Shown in pieces: positions 43,052-52,407 of a stretch of DNA of 64,000 nt. The DNA lies in NCBI RefSeq assembly GCF_017948675.1, contig NZ_JAGFBU010000001.1, positions 1 through 64,000 on the forward strand. Direction: 5' to 3'. Both the position numbers and the translations under genes were made by a program. The notes under the pieces were generated by a model. The model saw nothing but the letters and a program-made list of their open reading frames with translations, did not search any database and was not told the origin of the DNA. The stretch comes from Flavobacterium flabelliforme. Lineage in GTDB: Bacteria; Bacteroidota; Bacteroidia; Flavobacteriales; Flavobacteriaceae. Within the stretch, counting starts at the first letter, position 1; every line of letters begins with the position of its first letter.

Positions 43052-44779
43052 ATGCCGCTGAAACATCTTTTTATTGCATTATTTTTGGGATTCAATTTTT
43101 TCTCTTTTACCATTTTGGCTGCTAAAGACAAAAAAGTAGAAAATGATGCTGAGGCAATTATTAAAGAAGCTATTGATTTAATGAGAAATGGAAGCTATGA
43201 AAAATCTTTAATACGCTCTAGACTTGGTTTAAAACTAGCAATTTGTTCAAAAGACAATAACTTAATCGCTAGTGCTTACAATACAATCGCCGCCAATTTT
43301 GATCAATTGTCCGAATACGACAAAGCCTTTTACTATTATCACAAAGGCTTAACTTATGCTAATAAGACCAATAATGACATTTTAAAGAACTGGATAAATA
43401 ACAACTTGGGTAATATTTATTGCTTTGATAAAAAGCAATATGAAAAAGGAATTTATTATTACAAAAAATCATTAGAATACAGTATCAAATCTAAAGATTC
43501 CTCTCGAATAGTGTTTACCAAAGTCAATTTGACATGGGCTTATTTTGATATTGATAAGTTTGAAGAAGGATTACCTTATCTCGAATACATCAATAAGCAC
43601 CACAAGAAATATGGCGATTCGAGTACAGTTGTAGTCTTGAACATGCTAAACGGAATGTACTATAATTATAAAAATGACAAACCAAAAGCCAAGTACTACT
43701 TTGAGAATGCCATATTATTAGGAAATGAAGGAAATGAAAAGTCAGATTTATCCTATTCTCACCATGAATATTCAAAGTTTTTAGGTAAAAATGGTGATTA
43801 TCAAAATGCGTACAAAAATTTAGCCATTTACAATACTCTTAACGAAGAACTGAATAGTGAAGAGAAAAAAAATAAAGCCAATGTGGCGGGTATAAATCTT
43901 CAAATTGACGAATTTAAAAGAGAAATAGACAAAATAGAAAACCGACTAAAAAGTAAAGAAAGTATATTATTGAATGAGCAATCCCGAAATAAAAAGATTT
44001 TCATTGTCTTGCTATCCATGTTACTATTGCTATTCTTCTTATTTTATTTTTACTCTCAAAACGTAAAATTAAAACACAAATACAAACTTAAGGATTTACG
44101 AAGTAAAGTGCAGGAAAACACGATTAATGCCACTATAAATGGACAACAATTAGAACGAAAAAAAATAGCTTCTTTTTTGCACGATAACATTAGCGCTTTA
44201 CTTTCTTCAGCCGGAATGCATTTGTATGCGCATATTTCTCAAAGCGAATCACCCTCTCAAGAAATAATAAAAACAAAGACCATTATAGAGGAAGCACACG
44301 ACCAAGTAAGAAATCTTTCTCATGAATTAATGCCTTCTGTATTAGCGCGATTTGGACTTTTTGATGCATTAGAAGATTTATGCGAAAAGAATTCTAATTC
44401 AATTCTTAATTTTAAATATTCAAGCTGTGTAGAAAGAAAAACACGTTATGATGAAGATTTTGAAATAAAAATCTACTTCATCATTATGGAACTCCTAAAC
44501 AACATTATCAAACACAGCCAAGCAAATCAGGCCAAATTAAGTCTTAAGGAAGATAACGGCTCTTTGCAAATTGATATAATAGACAATGGGAAAGGTTTTG
44601 ATTGCAAGAAATTCCATATTTTAGAAGGTTTTGGACTTAATCAGATTAGATCGCGCCTTACTAATCTCAAAGGAACTATGGATATTAATTCTAAAATAAA
44701 TCTTGGAACTTCAATAAAAATCATAGTACCCATCACCTATCCCAAGAAAGCAATTAACCCTGTTTTTCTATCTCAATAA
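43052..44779 (+). CDS. TPR-containing HisKA_3 sensor histidine kinase
   Basis: A 575-residue kinase. A signal-like N-terminal segment precedes a periplasmic array of tetratricopeptide-type helices, roughly residues 30-270 (AYNTIAANFDQLSEYDKAFYY, NLGNIYCFDKKQYEKGI), then a coiled-coil and one membrane helix near 308-328. The cytoplasmic part has the dimerisation motif ERKKIASFLHDNISALL with the phospho-His near 377, and a GHKL ATPase with MELLNNIIKHSQANQ and DNGKGFDCKK. The response regulator gene is just upstream. Its last 26 bases overlap the 3' end of the convergent phosphoesterase gene. Confidence 0.88.
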   Translation: MPLKHLFIALFLGFNFFSFTILAAKDKKVENDAEAIIKEAIDLMRNGSYEKSLIRSRLGLKLAICSKDNNLIASAYNTIAANFDQLSEYDKAFYYYHKGLTYANKTNNDILKNWINNNLGNIYCFDKKQYEKGIYYYKKSLEYSIKSKDSSRIVFTKVNLTWAYFDIDKFEEGLPYLEYINKHHKKYGDSSTVVVLNMLNGMYYNYKNDKPKAKYYFENAILLGNEGNEKSDLSYSHHEYSKFLGKNGDYQNAYKNLAIYNTLNEELNSEEKKNKANVAGINLQIDEFKREIDKIENRLKSKESILLNEQSRNKKIFIVLLSMLLLLFFLFYFYSQNVKLKHKYKLKDLRSKVQENTINATINGQQLERKKIASFLHDNISALLSSAGMHLYAHISQSESPSQEIIKTKTIIEEAHDQVRNLSHELMPSVLARFGLFDALEDLCEKNSNSILNFKYSSCVERKTRYDEDFEIKIYFIIMELLNNIIKHSQANQAKLSLKEDNGSLQIDIIDNGKGFDCKKFHILEGFGLNQIRSRLTNLKGTMDINSKINLGTSIKIIVPITYPKKAINPVFLSQ

Positions 44780-45251
44780 TTTCTAAATCTTTGATGGCAT
44801 CACCATCGATCACGAAACGCAACATGGTTCGCACTTGATGAAAACCGCTTTTACCAGCAGCACCAGGATTCATGTGTAAAAAGTTGTTTTTTTTATCATA
44901 AATCACTTTTAGAATGTGCGAATGACCACAAATAAATAATTTAGGAGGATTACTAGCAATTTCCTCTTTAATATTGGGATTATATTTTCCTGGATAACCA
45001 CCAATATGAGTAATCCAGACATCTACTCCCTCACACATAAAACGATTGTGCAAAGGAAACTCAAGTCTAGCTTGTGCGTCATCAATATTGCCGAAAACAG
45101 CTCGTAATGGCTTTAGTTTTTTAATTGTATCAGTGACTGTCAACGCGCCGATATCACCTGCATGCCAAACCTCATCTGCTTGATTTACATATTTTAAAAT
45201 CGTGTCATCAATATGACTATGCGTATCGGATAGAAGAAGAATTTTTTTCAT
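44754..45251 (-). CDS. YfcE/MJ0936-type metallophosphoesterase
   Basis: A 165-residue calcineurin-like phosphoesterase. The metal-binding pattern is intact: LLSDTHSHIDD, HAGDIGAL, FGNIDDAQAR, ITHIGGYPGKY and CGHSHILKVIYDKKN, then MNPGAAGKSG. Members hydrolyse phosphodiesters or act on small nucleotides. The 3' end overlaps the kinase gene tail-to-tail by 26 bases. Its start is followed by the inverted repeat element copy B in the gap to truA. Confidence 0.87.
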   Translation of the reverse strand: MKKILLLSDTHSHIDDTILKYVNQADEVWHAGDIGALTVTDTIKKLKPLRAVFGNIDDAQARLEFPLHNRFMCEGVDVWITHIGGYPGKYNPNIKEEIASNPPKLFICGHSHILKVIYDKKNNFLHMNPGAAGKSGFHQVRTMLRFVIDGDAIKDLEIIEIEKQG

Positions 45252-45285
45252 TTTTTTAATCTCAATGCAAGTTAAATATTTTTAT

Positions 45286-45363
45286 GGAGCTATTTCCAGC
45301 TTTTCGTTTCAATCTTTTTGTTCGCCGTAGCGAACAAAAAGGATTTCCTCTGCAATCTGGGCT
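45286..45363 (-). ncRNA. structured repeat element, copy B
   Basis: Read on the minus strand it begins AGCCCAGATTGCAGAGG and ends AAGCTGGAAATAGCTCC, matching copy C at 46248-46327 throughout both arms. The middle is its own hairpin (TTTTTGTTCGC / GCGAACAAAAA). The closing stem is CCAG/CTGG where copy C has CCTG/CAGG, a compensatory swap. It lies in the gap between the phosphoesterase gene and truA and points the same way as the phosphoesterase gene, upstream of its start. Confidence 0.6.
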
Positions 45364-45466
45364 AGGGAATCTTGCAAAATTAGACATTAGGATTCCAAAT
45401 AAAAAATCCATTAGAAACTTAACAAACTTTGGCTATTGGTGACTTCGTAGCCAAAAAATTAATAAG

Positions 45467-45474
45467 TATCTTTG
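45467..45474 (+). promoter_or_regulatory. truA -7 box
   Basis: TATCTTTG lies 20 bases before the TTG start of truA. Confidence 0.45.
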
Positions 45475-45493
45475 TAGCTTCAAAAAAATAGAC

Positions 45494-46249
45494 TTGAGAT
45501 ATTTTATAAAATTAGCTTACAACGGAACCCGTTATCATGGTTGGCAATTACAACCTAACGCATCGTCAGTACAAGAAACAATGAATAACGCTGTTTCTAC
45601 TTTATTAAATACTGAAATAAACTTGATGGGAGCTGGCCGAACAGATACTGGTGTTCACGCTAAGCAGATGTTTGCCCATTTTGATTATGATAAACAATTT
45701 GATATCCCGAGTCTGGTACACAAGCTAAATTCTTATTTACCAAAGGATATTACAGTTTATACGATCATTCCTGTTTCCGATCAAGCACACAGCCGTTTTG
45801 ATGCGGTAAAAAGAACATACGAATACCATATAAACACATTCAAAGATCCTTTTTTACAGGAACAAAGTTGGTATTTTTACCAAAAATTAGATATTGATCT
45901 AATGAATGAAGCGGCAAAATTATTATTTAGTTATACTGATTTTCAATGTTTTTCTAAAGTAAATACAGACGTAAACACTTTTGATTGTACCATTTTTAAA
46001 GCCCATTGGACTTTAGGATCAACAAAAGAAGATTATGGAAAATTAATTTTTACGATTTCGGCCAATCGATTTTTGAGAAATATGGTACGCGCCATTGTGG
46101 GTACTTTGATTAATATTGGTCTGCACAAAATCACTTTAGAGGATTTTGAAAACATTATAAAAAGTAAAAGCAGAGACAAAGCTGGTTTTTCGGTTCCGGC
46201 ACATGGCTTATATTTAACCGAAATAGAGTACGATTATATTACAAAATAG
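45494..46249 (+). CDS. truA: tRNA pseudouridine(38-40) synthase TruA
   Basis: A 251-residue pseudouridine synthase acting on the anticodon stem-loop at positions 38-40. The catalytic Asp51 lies in GAGRTDTGVHAKQM; YNGTRYHGWQLQP opens the protein, and RFLRNMVRAIVGTL is near residue 195. The start is a TTG, preceded closely by a -7 box; no in-frame ATG gives a full N-terminal strand. The gene is bracketed by two copies of the structured repeat element in opposite orientation, and the downstream copy begins at the stop codon. Confidence 0.92.
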   Translation: MRYFIKLAYNGTRYHGWQLQPNASSVQETMNNAVSTLLNTEINLMGAGRTDTGVHAKQMFAHFDYDKQFDIPSLVHKLNSYLPKDITVYTIIPVSDQAHSRFDAVKRTYEYHINTFKDPFLQEQSWYFYQKLDIDLMNEAAKLLFSYTDFQCFSKVNTDVNTFDCTIFKAHWTLGSTKEDYGKLIFTISANRFLRNMVRAIVGTLINIGLHKITLEDFENIIKSKSRDKAGFSVPAHGLYLTEIEYDYITK

Positions 46250-46327
46250 CCCTGATAGCAGTGAAAATCCTTTAGGGAATCGTTGCGAAACGAAACCCTA
46301 AAGATTGTAACGAATAGCAGGAAATAG
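46248..46327 (+). ncRNA. structured repeat element, copy C
   Basis: It starts inside the truA stop codon (AGCCCTGATAGCAGTGAAA) and ends CGAATAGCAGGAAATAGCTC, filling most of the 92-bp gap to the ABC transporter gene. The middle folds as TTTAGGG/CCCTAAA with an inner TCGTT/AACGA stem. A bulged C sits at the same place as in copy B. The closing stem is CCTG/CAGG. It could act in the mRNA between the two genes or be an independent transcript. Confidence 0.6.
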
Positions 46328-46341
46328 CTCCTAAAAAAAAT

Positions 46342-48096
46342 ATGAAAGCAAAGGCATTTGATACCCGATTATTTAAAAGAATTTTAAAATATACAAAACC
46401 TTACCAATGGCGTTTTAATGGTGTAATTATTTTTGCCATTTCCCTTTCGGTGTTTGCAGCATTGCGTCCCTATTTGTTGAAACAAACTGTAGATGGTTAT
46501 ATCTCTAACCAAGATCAGCATGGTTTATTATTGTATGTTGTTTTGATGGGAATTGTACTTTTACTAGAAGTATTTTCGCAATTTTACTTTGTATTTTGGG
46601 CAAACTGGTTGGGTCAGGATATTGTAAAAGACATTCGTGTAAAACTATTTCAGCATATATTAAGTTTTCGAATGAAATATTTTGATCTTGTTCCAGTAGG
46701 ACAATTAGTAACTCGTTCTGTTTCGGATATTGAGTCTATTGCTCGTATTTTTAGTCAAGGTTTATTTATGATAATAAGTGACCTTATGAAAATGGTCGTG
46801 GTTTTACTTTTTATGTTTTACATGAACTGGAAACTGACTTGGATAGTAATTGTTGCTATGCCAATACTTGTTTTCTTTACCCGAATATTTCAGAGAAAAA
46901 TGCAAGTTGCTTTTGAGGAAGTTAGAAACCAAATTGCTAATATGAACTCTTTTGTACAAGAGCGTGTAACGGGAATGAAGATTGTACAACTCTTTAATCG
47001 TGAAAAAATTGAATCAGAAAAATTTAAAGAAATTAATGATAAACATAAAAAAGCTTGGATAAAAACAATTCTTTATAACTCTATCTTCTTCCCTATTGCA
47101 GATATTATTTCCTCCTTGACTTTAGGATTTATAGTTCTTTACGGAGGTTTTAAGATTTTAAACGGTGATACCTTTACCACCTTTGGAGATTTATTTTCGT
47201 ACACGATGTTTATTGCAATGTTATTTAATCCTTTGCGACAAATTGCAGACAAATTCAATGAGATGCAATTGGGTATGATCGCAGCAAATCGTGTTTTTGA
47301 TATTTTAGACACTGAAGATCAAATTCAAGATACTGGAGTTATAGAGGCACCTGTTTTTAACGGAGACATAACCTTTAAGAAAGTTCATTTTGGTTATATT
47401 CCTGATGAGGAAGTGATTAAAGGAATTGACCTAGAAGTAAGAGCTGGGCAAACTATTGCAATTGTAGGTTCTACGGGAGCAGGAAAATCTACTATTATTA
47501 ATTTACTAAATCGTTTTTACGAAATTAATAGTGGTTCTATCTATGTTGATAATAACAATATCGAACAGTACACTTTAAGTTCGTTAAGAAAACAAATCGC
47601 CGTTGTGTTACAAGATATTTTTCTTTTTGCCGATACTATTTTTAATAATATCACATTAAATAATCCTGATATTACGCGCGATCAAGTTTTGGCAGCAGCC
47701 AAAAAAATTGGTGTTCACGATTTCATTATGAGTCTCCCTGATGGTTATGATTTTGACGTTAAAGAACGTGGCGTTATGCTGTCGTCTGGACAACGCCAGT
47801 TGATTGCTTTTTTGAGAGCGTATGTAAGTAATCCTAGTATTTTGATTTTAGATGAAGCAACCTCATCTATTGATACGTATTCTGAAGAGTTGATACAACG
47901 TGCCACTGAAACCATTACTAAAGGTAGAACTTCGATTGTTATTGCGCACCGTTTGGCAACTATAGTTAATGCAGACAAAATTGTGGTGATGGATAAAGGC
48001 CTAATTGTTGAGGAAGGTACACACCAAGAATTAATTAGTCGTGAAAAAGGGTATTATAAAAATTTGTATGATTCTCAATTTTCAGTGGCCAACTAA
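46342..48096 (+). CDS. MsbA-like ABC exporter (fused membrane and ATPase domains)
   Basis: A 584-residue half-transporter that would work as a homodimer. Six membrane helices span residues 20-310, with the coupling stretch FFTRIFQRKMQVAFEEVRNQ. The ATPase has Walker A GSTGAGKST near 375, signature LSSGQRQL near 478, Walker B ILILDEATSSID near 500 and the switch His in VIAHRLATI. Lipid, lipopolysaccharide or drug export is possible. It follows truA after the repeat element and precedes the LytS-type kinase gene by 46 bp. Confidence 0.9.
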   Translation: MKAKAFDTRLFKRILKYTKPYQWRFNGVIIFAISLSVFAALRPYLLKQTVDGYISNQDQHGLLLYVVLMGIVLLLEVFSQFYFVFWANWLGQDIVKDIRVKLFQHILSFRMKYFDLVPVGQLVTRSVSDIESIARIFSQGLFMIISDLMKMVVVLLFMFYMNWKLTWIVIVAMPILVFFTRIFQRKMQVAFEEVRNQIANMNSFVQERVTGMKIVQLFNREKIESEKFKEINDKHKKAWIKTILYNSIFFPIADIISSLTLGFIVLYGGFKILNGDTFTTFGDLFSYTMFIAMLFNPLRQIADKFNEMQLGMIAANRVFDILDTEDQIQDTGVIEAPVFNGDITFKKVHFGYIPDEEVIKGIDLEVRAGQTIAIVGSTGAGKSTIINLLNRFYEINSGSIYVDNNNIEQYTLSSLRKQIAVVLQDIFLFADTIFNNITLNNPDITRDQVLAAAKKIGVHDFIMSLPDGYDFDVKERGVMLSSGQRQLIAFLRAYVSNPSILILDEATSSIDTYSEELIQRATETITKGRTSIVIAHRLATIVNADKIVVMDKGLIVEEGTHQELISREKGYYKNLYDSQFSVAN

Positions 48097-48142
48097 CTTT
48101 TATTATTTGAGTATCGTGATATGAAATCTAACCCTAAACTAT

Positions 48143-49714
48143 TTGAAATTTAAATTAAAATATACCACTACTAGACGCGCCTTTTTGGTCTATGGCATCA
48201 TATCTATACTTCTTGCCGGAATTTCAGTATTTGTGTTAAGTAACTTAATCACAAAAATTACTGAAAAGTCAAATGAAGAAATGGCACAACGTAACTTTAT
48301 TAAAAAACAAGAACTAGTTTCTCAGGAGTTTTCTAAATTTCTAGAACCTCAAAGACAAATTAAGGAACTTTTAAAAATAAGTATTCCTAGAGAATTAGTT
48401 TCAAACATTGCCGTAGTAAGTGCTATTCAAGCTACTGATTCTTTAGTACTTCATAACTGGTTCAAGATAGACGATGGTAAAATTCATTTTGGAAAAGGAG
48501 AGAATGAAATAACCTATCAAAATAACATCAATCGTTTTGTAGCTAAAAATAAAGATTTAACGCAAAATAGTAGCATAATTAAAGAAGGAAATCAATGGGT
48601 TTGGCGTTGTTTTTTTAAACTTGAATCTACCAATAAAACGATCGTTAGATATGGCTATGATATTAATTTAAAAGCCTTACATAACTATTTTTCAACAGTA
48701 GATGAAAAGGCTCCAAATTATATTTTTGTGTTTGATCAAAATGGAATCTGTATTTTTCATCCAGATATTTTATTTATTGGCCAAAATATTTTTAAAATTT
48801 CCAATTTAAAACCCTCTGATACTTTATTCAATAAAGACAAAAATTTCATTAAGAGAATCTCTCTTTCAGAGTATTTAAAACTGGATGTTATTCGTTTTAC
48901 AAAAAAGCTTGATGTACAAGGATCAGACTGGTATATTAGCGTGAATTTCCCAAAAGTTTTTGCTGATGAGAATGTCAATTTGGTAAAAAAATATGCAACC
49001 TTAATCTATTTGGTTACCACAGCAATGCTTCTTTTTATCTTTTATTTATTTGCTAGAGCAAACCGAAGGTCTTACTTAGAGAAAGCACAGCTTACCAAAG
49101 AAAAAAACTCATTATTTTTAGAAAACGAAAAAATAATTAAGGAAAAAGCATTGATTCAATTGCGACAACTTAAGGAGCAAATTAATCCTCATTTTTTATT
49201 TAATTCGCTAAATTCACTTTATATGTTAATTGATAGTGATGGGAAAATTGCTAAAAAGTTTACATTAAATTTATCACGAATTTACCGTTATTTAATAGAT
49301 CCTCCTGAGGGAAATATTGTCTCCCTAAACCAGGAACTATTATTTATTGAAAAATATATTTTCTTGCAGCAAACCCGTTTTAATGATGAATTAATTTTTA
49401 CCATAAAAATTGAGGATGAATCTGCATTAAGCAAGAGTTTGCCCTATTTATCTTTTCAAATTCTGGTAGAAAATGCTATAAAGCATAATTTAGCCACACA
49501 CGATAAACCTTTGCATACTCAAATAATAGTAGAGAAAAATAAAGTTATTGTGATAAATAATTTGCAAAAAAAGCCAAATACGGAGCCAAGTACCAAGTTT
49601 GGTCTCAATTACTTGAGAAGTATTTATGATTATTATTCTAAAAATGATTTTGAAGTATCAGAAAAAGAAGAAACTTTTACCTGTATTCTACCTCTTATTG
49701 ACATCCACTCCTAA
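48143..49714 (+). CDS. LytS/YehU-type sensor histidine kinase with Cache-like sensor
   Basis: A 523-residue kinase with two membrane helices (about 11-33 and 286-305) flanking an extracytoplasmic domain. That domain contains YIFVFDQNGICIFHPDILF, the strand-turn-strand of Cache sensors. The cytoplasmic part is a His_kinase domain of the LytS group: LRQLKEQINPHFLFNSLNSL near 345 holds the His, and LVENAIKHNL is the N-box. The start is a TTG at 48143, just after a short out-of-frame ATG ORF. Its probable partner is the LytTR regulator at 57137, at the far end of this cluster. Confidence 0.87.
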   Translation: MKFKLKYTTTRRAFLVYGIISILLAGISVFVLSNLITKITEKSNEEMAQRNFIKKQELVSQEFSKFLEPQRQIKELLKISIPRELVSNIAVVSAIQATDSLVLHNWFKIDDGKIHFGKGENEITYQNNINRFVAKNKDLTQNSSIIKEGNQWVWRCFFKLESTNKTIVRYGYDINLKALHNYFSTVDEKAPNYIFVFDQNGICIFHPDILFIGQNIFKISNLKPSDTLFNKDKNFIKRISLSEYLKLDVIRFTKKLDVQGSDWYISVNFPKVFADENVNLVKKYATLIYLVTTAMLLFIFYLFARANRRSYLEKAQLTKEKNSLFLENEKIIKEKALIQLRQLKEQINPHFLFNSLNSLYMLIDSDGKIAKKFTLNLSRIYRYLIDPPEGNIVSLNQELLFIEKYIFLQQTRFNDELIFTIKIEDESALSKSLPYLSFQILVENAIKHNLATHDKPLHTQIIVEKNKVIVINNLQKKPNTEPSTKFGLNYLRSIYDYYSKNDFEVSEKEETFTCILPLIDIHS

Positions 49715-49800
49715 AAAAAAGCCACTCACTCCCGTTTATTTTTTTAAAGCGTAAAAAATCAATAGTTTTCGCCGAAAATTAACCTAAACTTAACATTCAA

Positions 49801-52398
49801 ATGAGGGAAAAGGCTTTGTTGCAAAACTATAAAACAATCTACATTTTATTTTTATTCTTATTGCTTTCTGTTTCCAGTTATTCGCAAAAGAAAAATAAAA
49901 AAGCAAACAATACCGAAATAGCAAAAGATAGTACAGCCTCCAAAAAAGGTAAAAAGTACAACGATTTGATCAAAGATGGTACAGTAAAAAAAGGATTATT
50001 CAATATCATTGAGGTAAAAACAGATCTGTATTTTGAAATTCAAGACAGTTTGTTTAACCGAGAATTTCTGGTTGTAAATAAACTATCACAAGTTCCTTTT
50101 CAGGTTAATGATGCGGGTTTAAATAAAGGAATGAACTATGAAAACAAAATAATCAGTTTTTATAAAGATGCAGTAGCCAAAAAAGTTTGGGTAAAATCAT
50201 ACGTCCCTAAAGTTTCATCTCCAAAAGAGGATGCCATAACGACTTCTGTAGCCAATAATTTCTCTGAGTCTATTATTGAGTTTTTTGATATTGAAACCAA
50301 AAATAACGACTCTACTTCGGTTGTAATTAAAGTCAATAAAATTTTTGATGGCAAACAAAAAAGTTTTAATGATGTGTTGAGTAATATTGGATTTGGAGGT
50401 TCTGTAAAATCCGACTTATCCTATATTGAAGGCGCAAAATCATTCCCAAAAAACATTGTAGTCAAATCGCAATTAACCACCTCGGTATCCGAAGGTGGTC
50501 CCTCATTATCAGTAACACTTGGTGTCACTAGTAATATTATTCTTCTTGACAAAGTGCCTATGAAACCACGTTTTTCTGATAATCGAATTGGTTATTTTAC
50601 AGAAAAACATTGGTATTTTAATGATGCGCAACATGCCATGATGGAAAAAGAACTAATTACCCGCTGGCGATTAGAACCTAAAAAAGAAGATCAAGAAAAA
50701 TACCTTAGAGGGGAATTAGTTGAGCCATTAAAACCTATCGTATATTATATTGATCCCTCTACACCAAAACAGTGGAGACAATATATCATAGACGGAGTTC
50801 ATGATTGGCAAATTGCTTTTGAAAGAGCTGGATTTAAAAATGCTATAATTGCCAAAGAACCTACAGAAGCTGATTTAGATTTTGATATTGATGATGTAAG
50901 ATATTCTGTAATAACATATGCTGCCTCTCAAAAAGCAAATGCCATGGGACCCTCTGTGGTAGATCCTAGAAGTGGAGAAATTATCGAAGCTGATATTATC
51001 TGGTGGCATAATGTGATGACTTCTTTACACAGCTGGATGCGCATTCAAACTGGAGCTATAGATCCAAAAGCAAGAGGCAATAAGTTTAGTGATGAGCACA
51101 TGGGTGAAGCGATTCGTTTTGTATCTTCTCATGAAGTTGGACATACTTTTGGGTTAAAACACAATATGGGTTCTTCTTTTGCATACGATGTTGAGTCGTT
51201 ACGATCTAAAGATTTTACAGAAAAAATGGGCGGAACTGCACCTTCAATTATGGATTATGCACGTTATAATTATGTGGCACAACCTGAAGATAATGTAACT
51301 GCTATCACTCCTAAAATTGGGGAATATGACAAATACGCCATAGATTGGGGATACAGATGGTATCCTGAAGAAGAGAACGAAACCAATAAACTGAATGCAT
51401 TGATTAGCAAACATCAAAACGATCCTATTTATTTTTATGGTGAACAACAAGATGGTGCGTCAACAATTGATCCAAGATCACAATCTGAAGATTTAGGAAA
51501 TGATGCTGTAAAGGCTAGTGAATATGGTCTTAAAAATCTAAAGCGTGTTGTAAATAACATTCTTGAATGGACTTATGAAAAGGATGATACGTATTACGAA
51601 ACAGGAAAATTATATATTGGCACAATTGGCCAATGGCAATTATACAATCGTCATGTCTTAAATAATATTGGAGGTGTTTACCTTAATGCCACCGTTCATG
51701 GAGATAACAAACAAAGTTACATTCCAGTTGCTGCTCTTACTCAAAATAATGCCGCCGATTATTTAATCAAAAATGTTCTTACGATTCCAGAATGGTTATT
51801 TTTCAATCCAATTTTAGACAAAACAAATCCTTTAAAAGATTCTCCTGTTGGACCTTATGAATATACACCTTATACTTTATCGCGCGAATTACAGTATAGT
51901 ATTTTATACGATCTATTTAGTGACGAACGTTTAATGAGAATGACTGAAAATGAATTATATCAAAGAAATGGAAGCAAAGAAAATATATTTACGGTGAATA
52001 ATTTATTCAAAAAAGTTCATCAACACGTATTTGCTCCAACAATTCTAAACAAATCATTGTCGATTTTAGAACGCATGACGCAGAAAAATTATGTTGATGT
52101 TTTAATTGTATCTACAAATAAACTATTTGAAAAAACGGATGCCAAGAAAATAATAGATATTCAACAAACACTAGCCATGCCTAATTTGTGTAATCATCTT
52201 AATGAGAGTCAAATGGCTAGAAACATCAATCAATCTTCTTTGAAACGCGTTTCTGAAATCACTTCTGATAAAAAAGGAGAATTAAACAAAGTTCTTCAAT
52301 TATTAGAAATGAAAAAGAATACCGGAAATCAATCTACCAAGAATCATTATTTAGATTTAATACAACGCATCAAAAAAGCATTAACAACTACTTTATAA
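49801..52398 (+). CDS. exported zinc metalloprotease with HEVGHTFGLKH site
   Basis: An 865-residue exported protein with a signal near residues 10-30 (YILFLFLLLSVSSYS). The HEVGHTFGLKHN motif near 443-454 is the long zinc motif HExxHxxGxxH of metzincins, and SIMDYARYNYV near 481 supplies the Met-turn. It is of the large Bacteroidota type annotated with DUF5117/DUF5118-like regions. The site is complete, so an active peptidase is expected. It lies between the sensor kinase and the SusC gene on the same strand, 9 bp before SusC, which suggests it prepares or follows peptides imported by that pair. Confidence 0.88.
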   Translation: MREKALLQNYKTIYILFLFLLLSVSSYSQKKNKKANNTEIAKDSTASKKGKKYNDLIKDGTVKKGLFNIIEVKTDLYFEIQDSLFNREFLVVNKLSQVPFQVNDAGLNKGMNYENKIISFYKDAVAKKVWVKSYVPKVSSPKEDAITTSVANNFSESIIEFFDIETKNNDSTSVVIKVNKIFDGKQKSFNDVLSNIGFGGSVKSDLSYIEGAKSFPKNIVVKSQLTTSVSEGGPSLSVTLGVTSNIILLDKVPMKPRFSDNRIGYFTEKHWYFNDAQHAMMEKELITRWRLEPKKEDQEKYLRGELVEPLKPIVYYIDPSTPKQWRQYIIDGVHDWQIAFERAGFKNAIIAKEPTEADLDFDIDDVRYSVITYAASQKANAMGPSVVDPRSGEIIEADIIWWHNVMTSLHSWMRIQTGAIDPKARGNKFSDEHMGEAIRFVSSHEVGHTFGLKHNMGSSFAYDVESLRSKDFTEKMGGTAPSIMDYARYNYVAQPEDNVTAITPKIGEYDKYAIDWGYRWYPEEENETNKLNALISKHQNDPIYFYGEQQDGASTIDPRSQSEDLGNDAVKASEYGLKNLKRVVNNILEWTYEKDDTYYETGKLYIGTIGQWQLYNRHVLNNIGGVYLNATVHGDNKQSYIPVAALTQNNAADYLIKNVLTIPEWLFFNPILDKTNPLKDSPVGPYEYTPYTLSRELQYSILYDLFSDERLMRMTENELYQRNGSKENIFTVNNLFKKVHQHVFAPTILNKSLSILERMTQKNYVDVLIVSTNKLFEKTDAKKIIDIQQTLAMPNLCNHLNESQMARNINQSSLKRVSEITSDKKGELNKVLQLLEMKKNTGNQSTKNHYLDLIQRIKKALTTTL

Positions 52399-52407
52399 AC
52401 CACTAAA

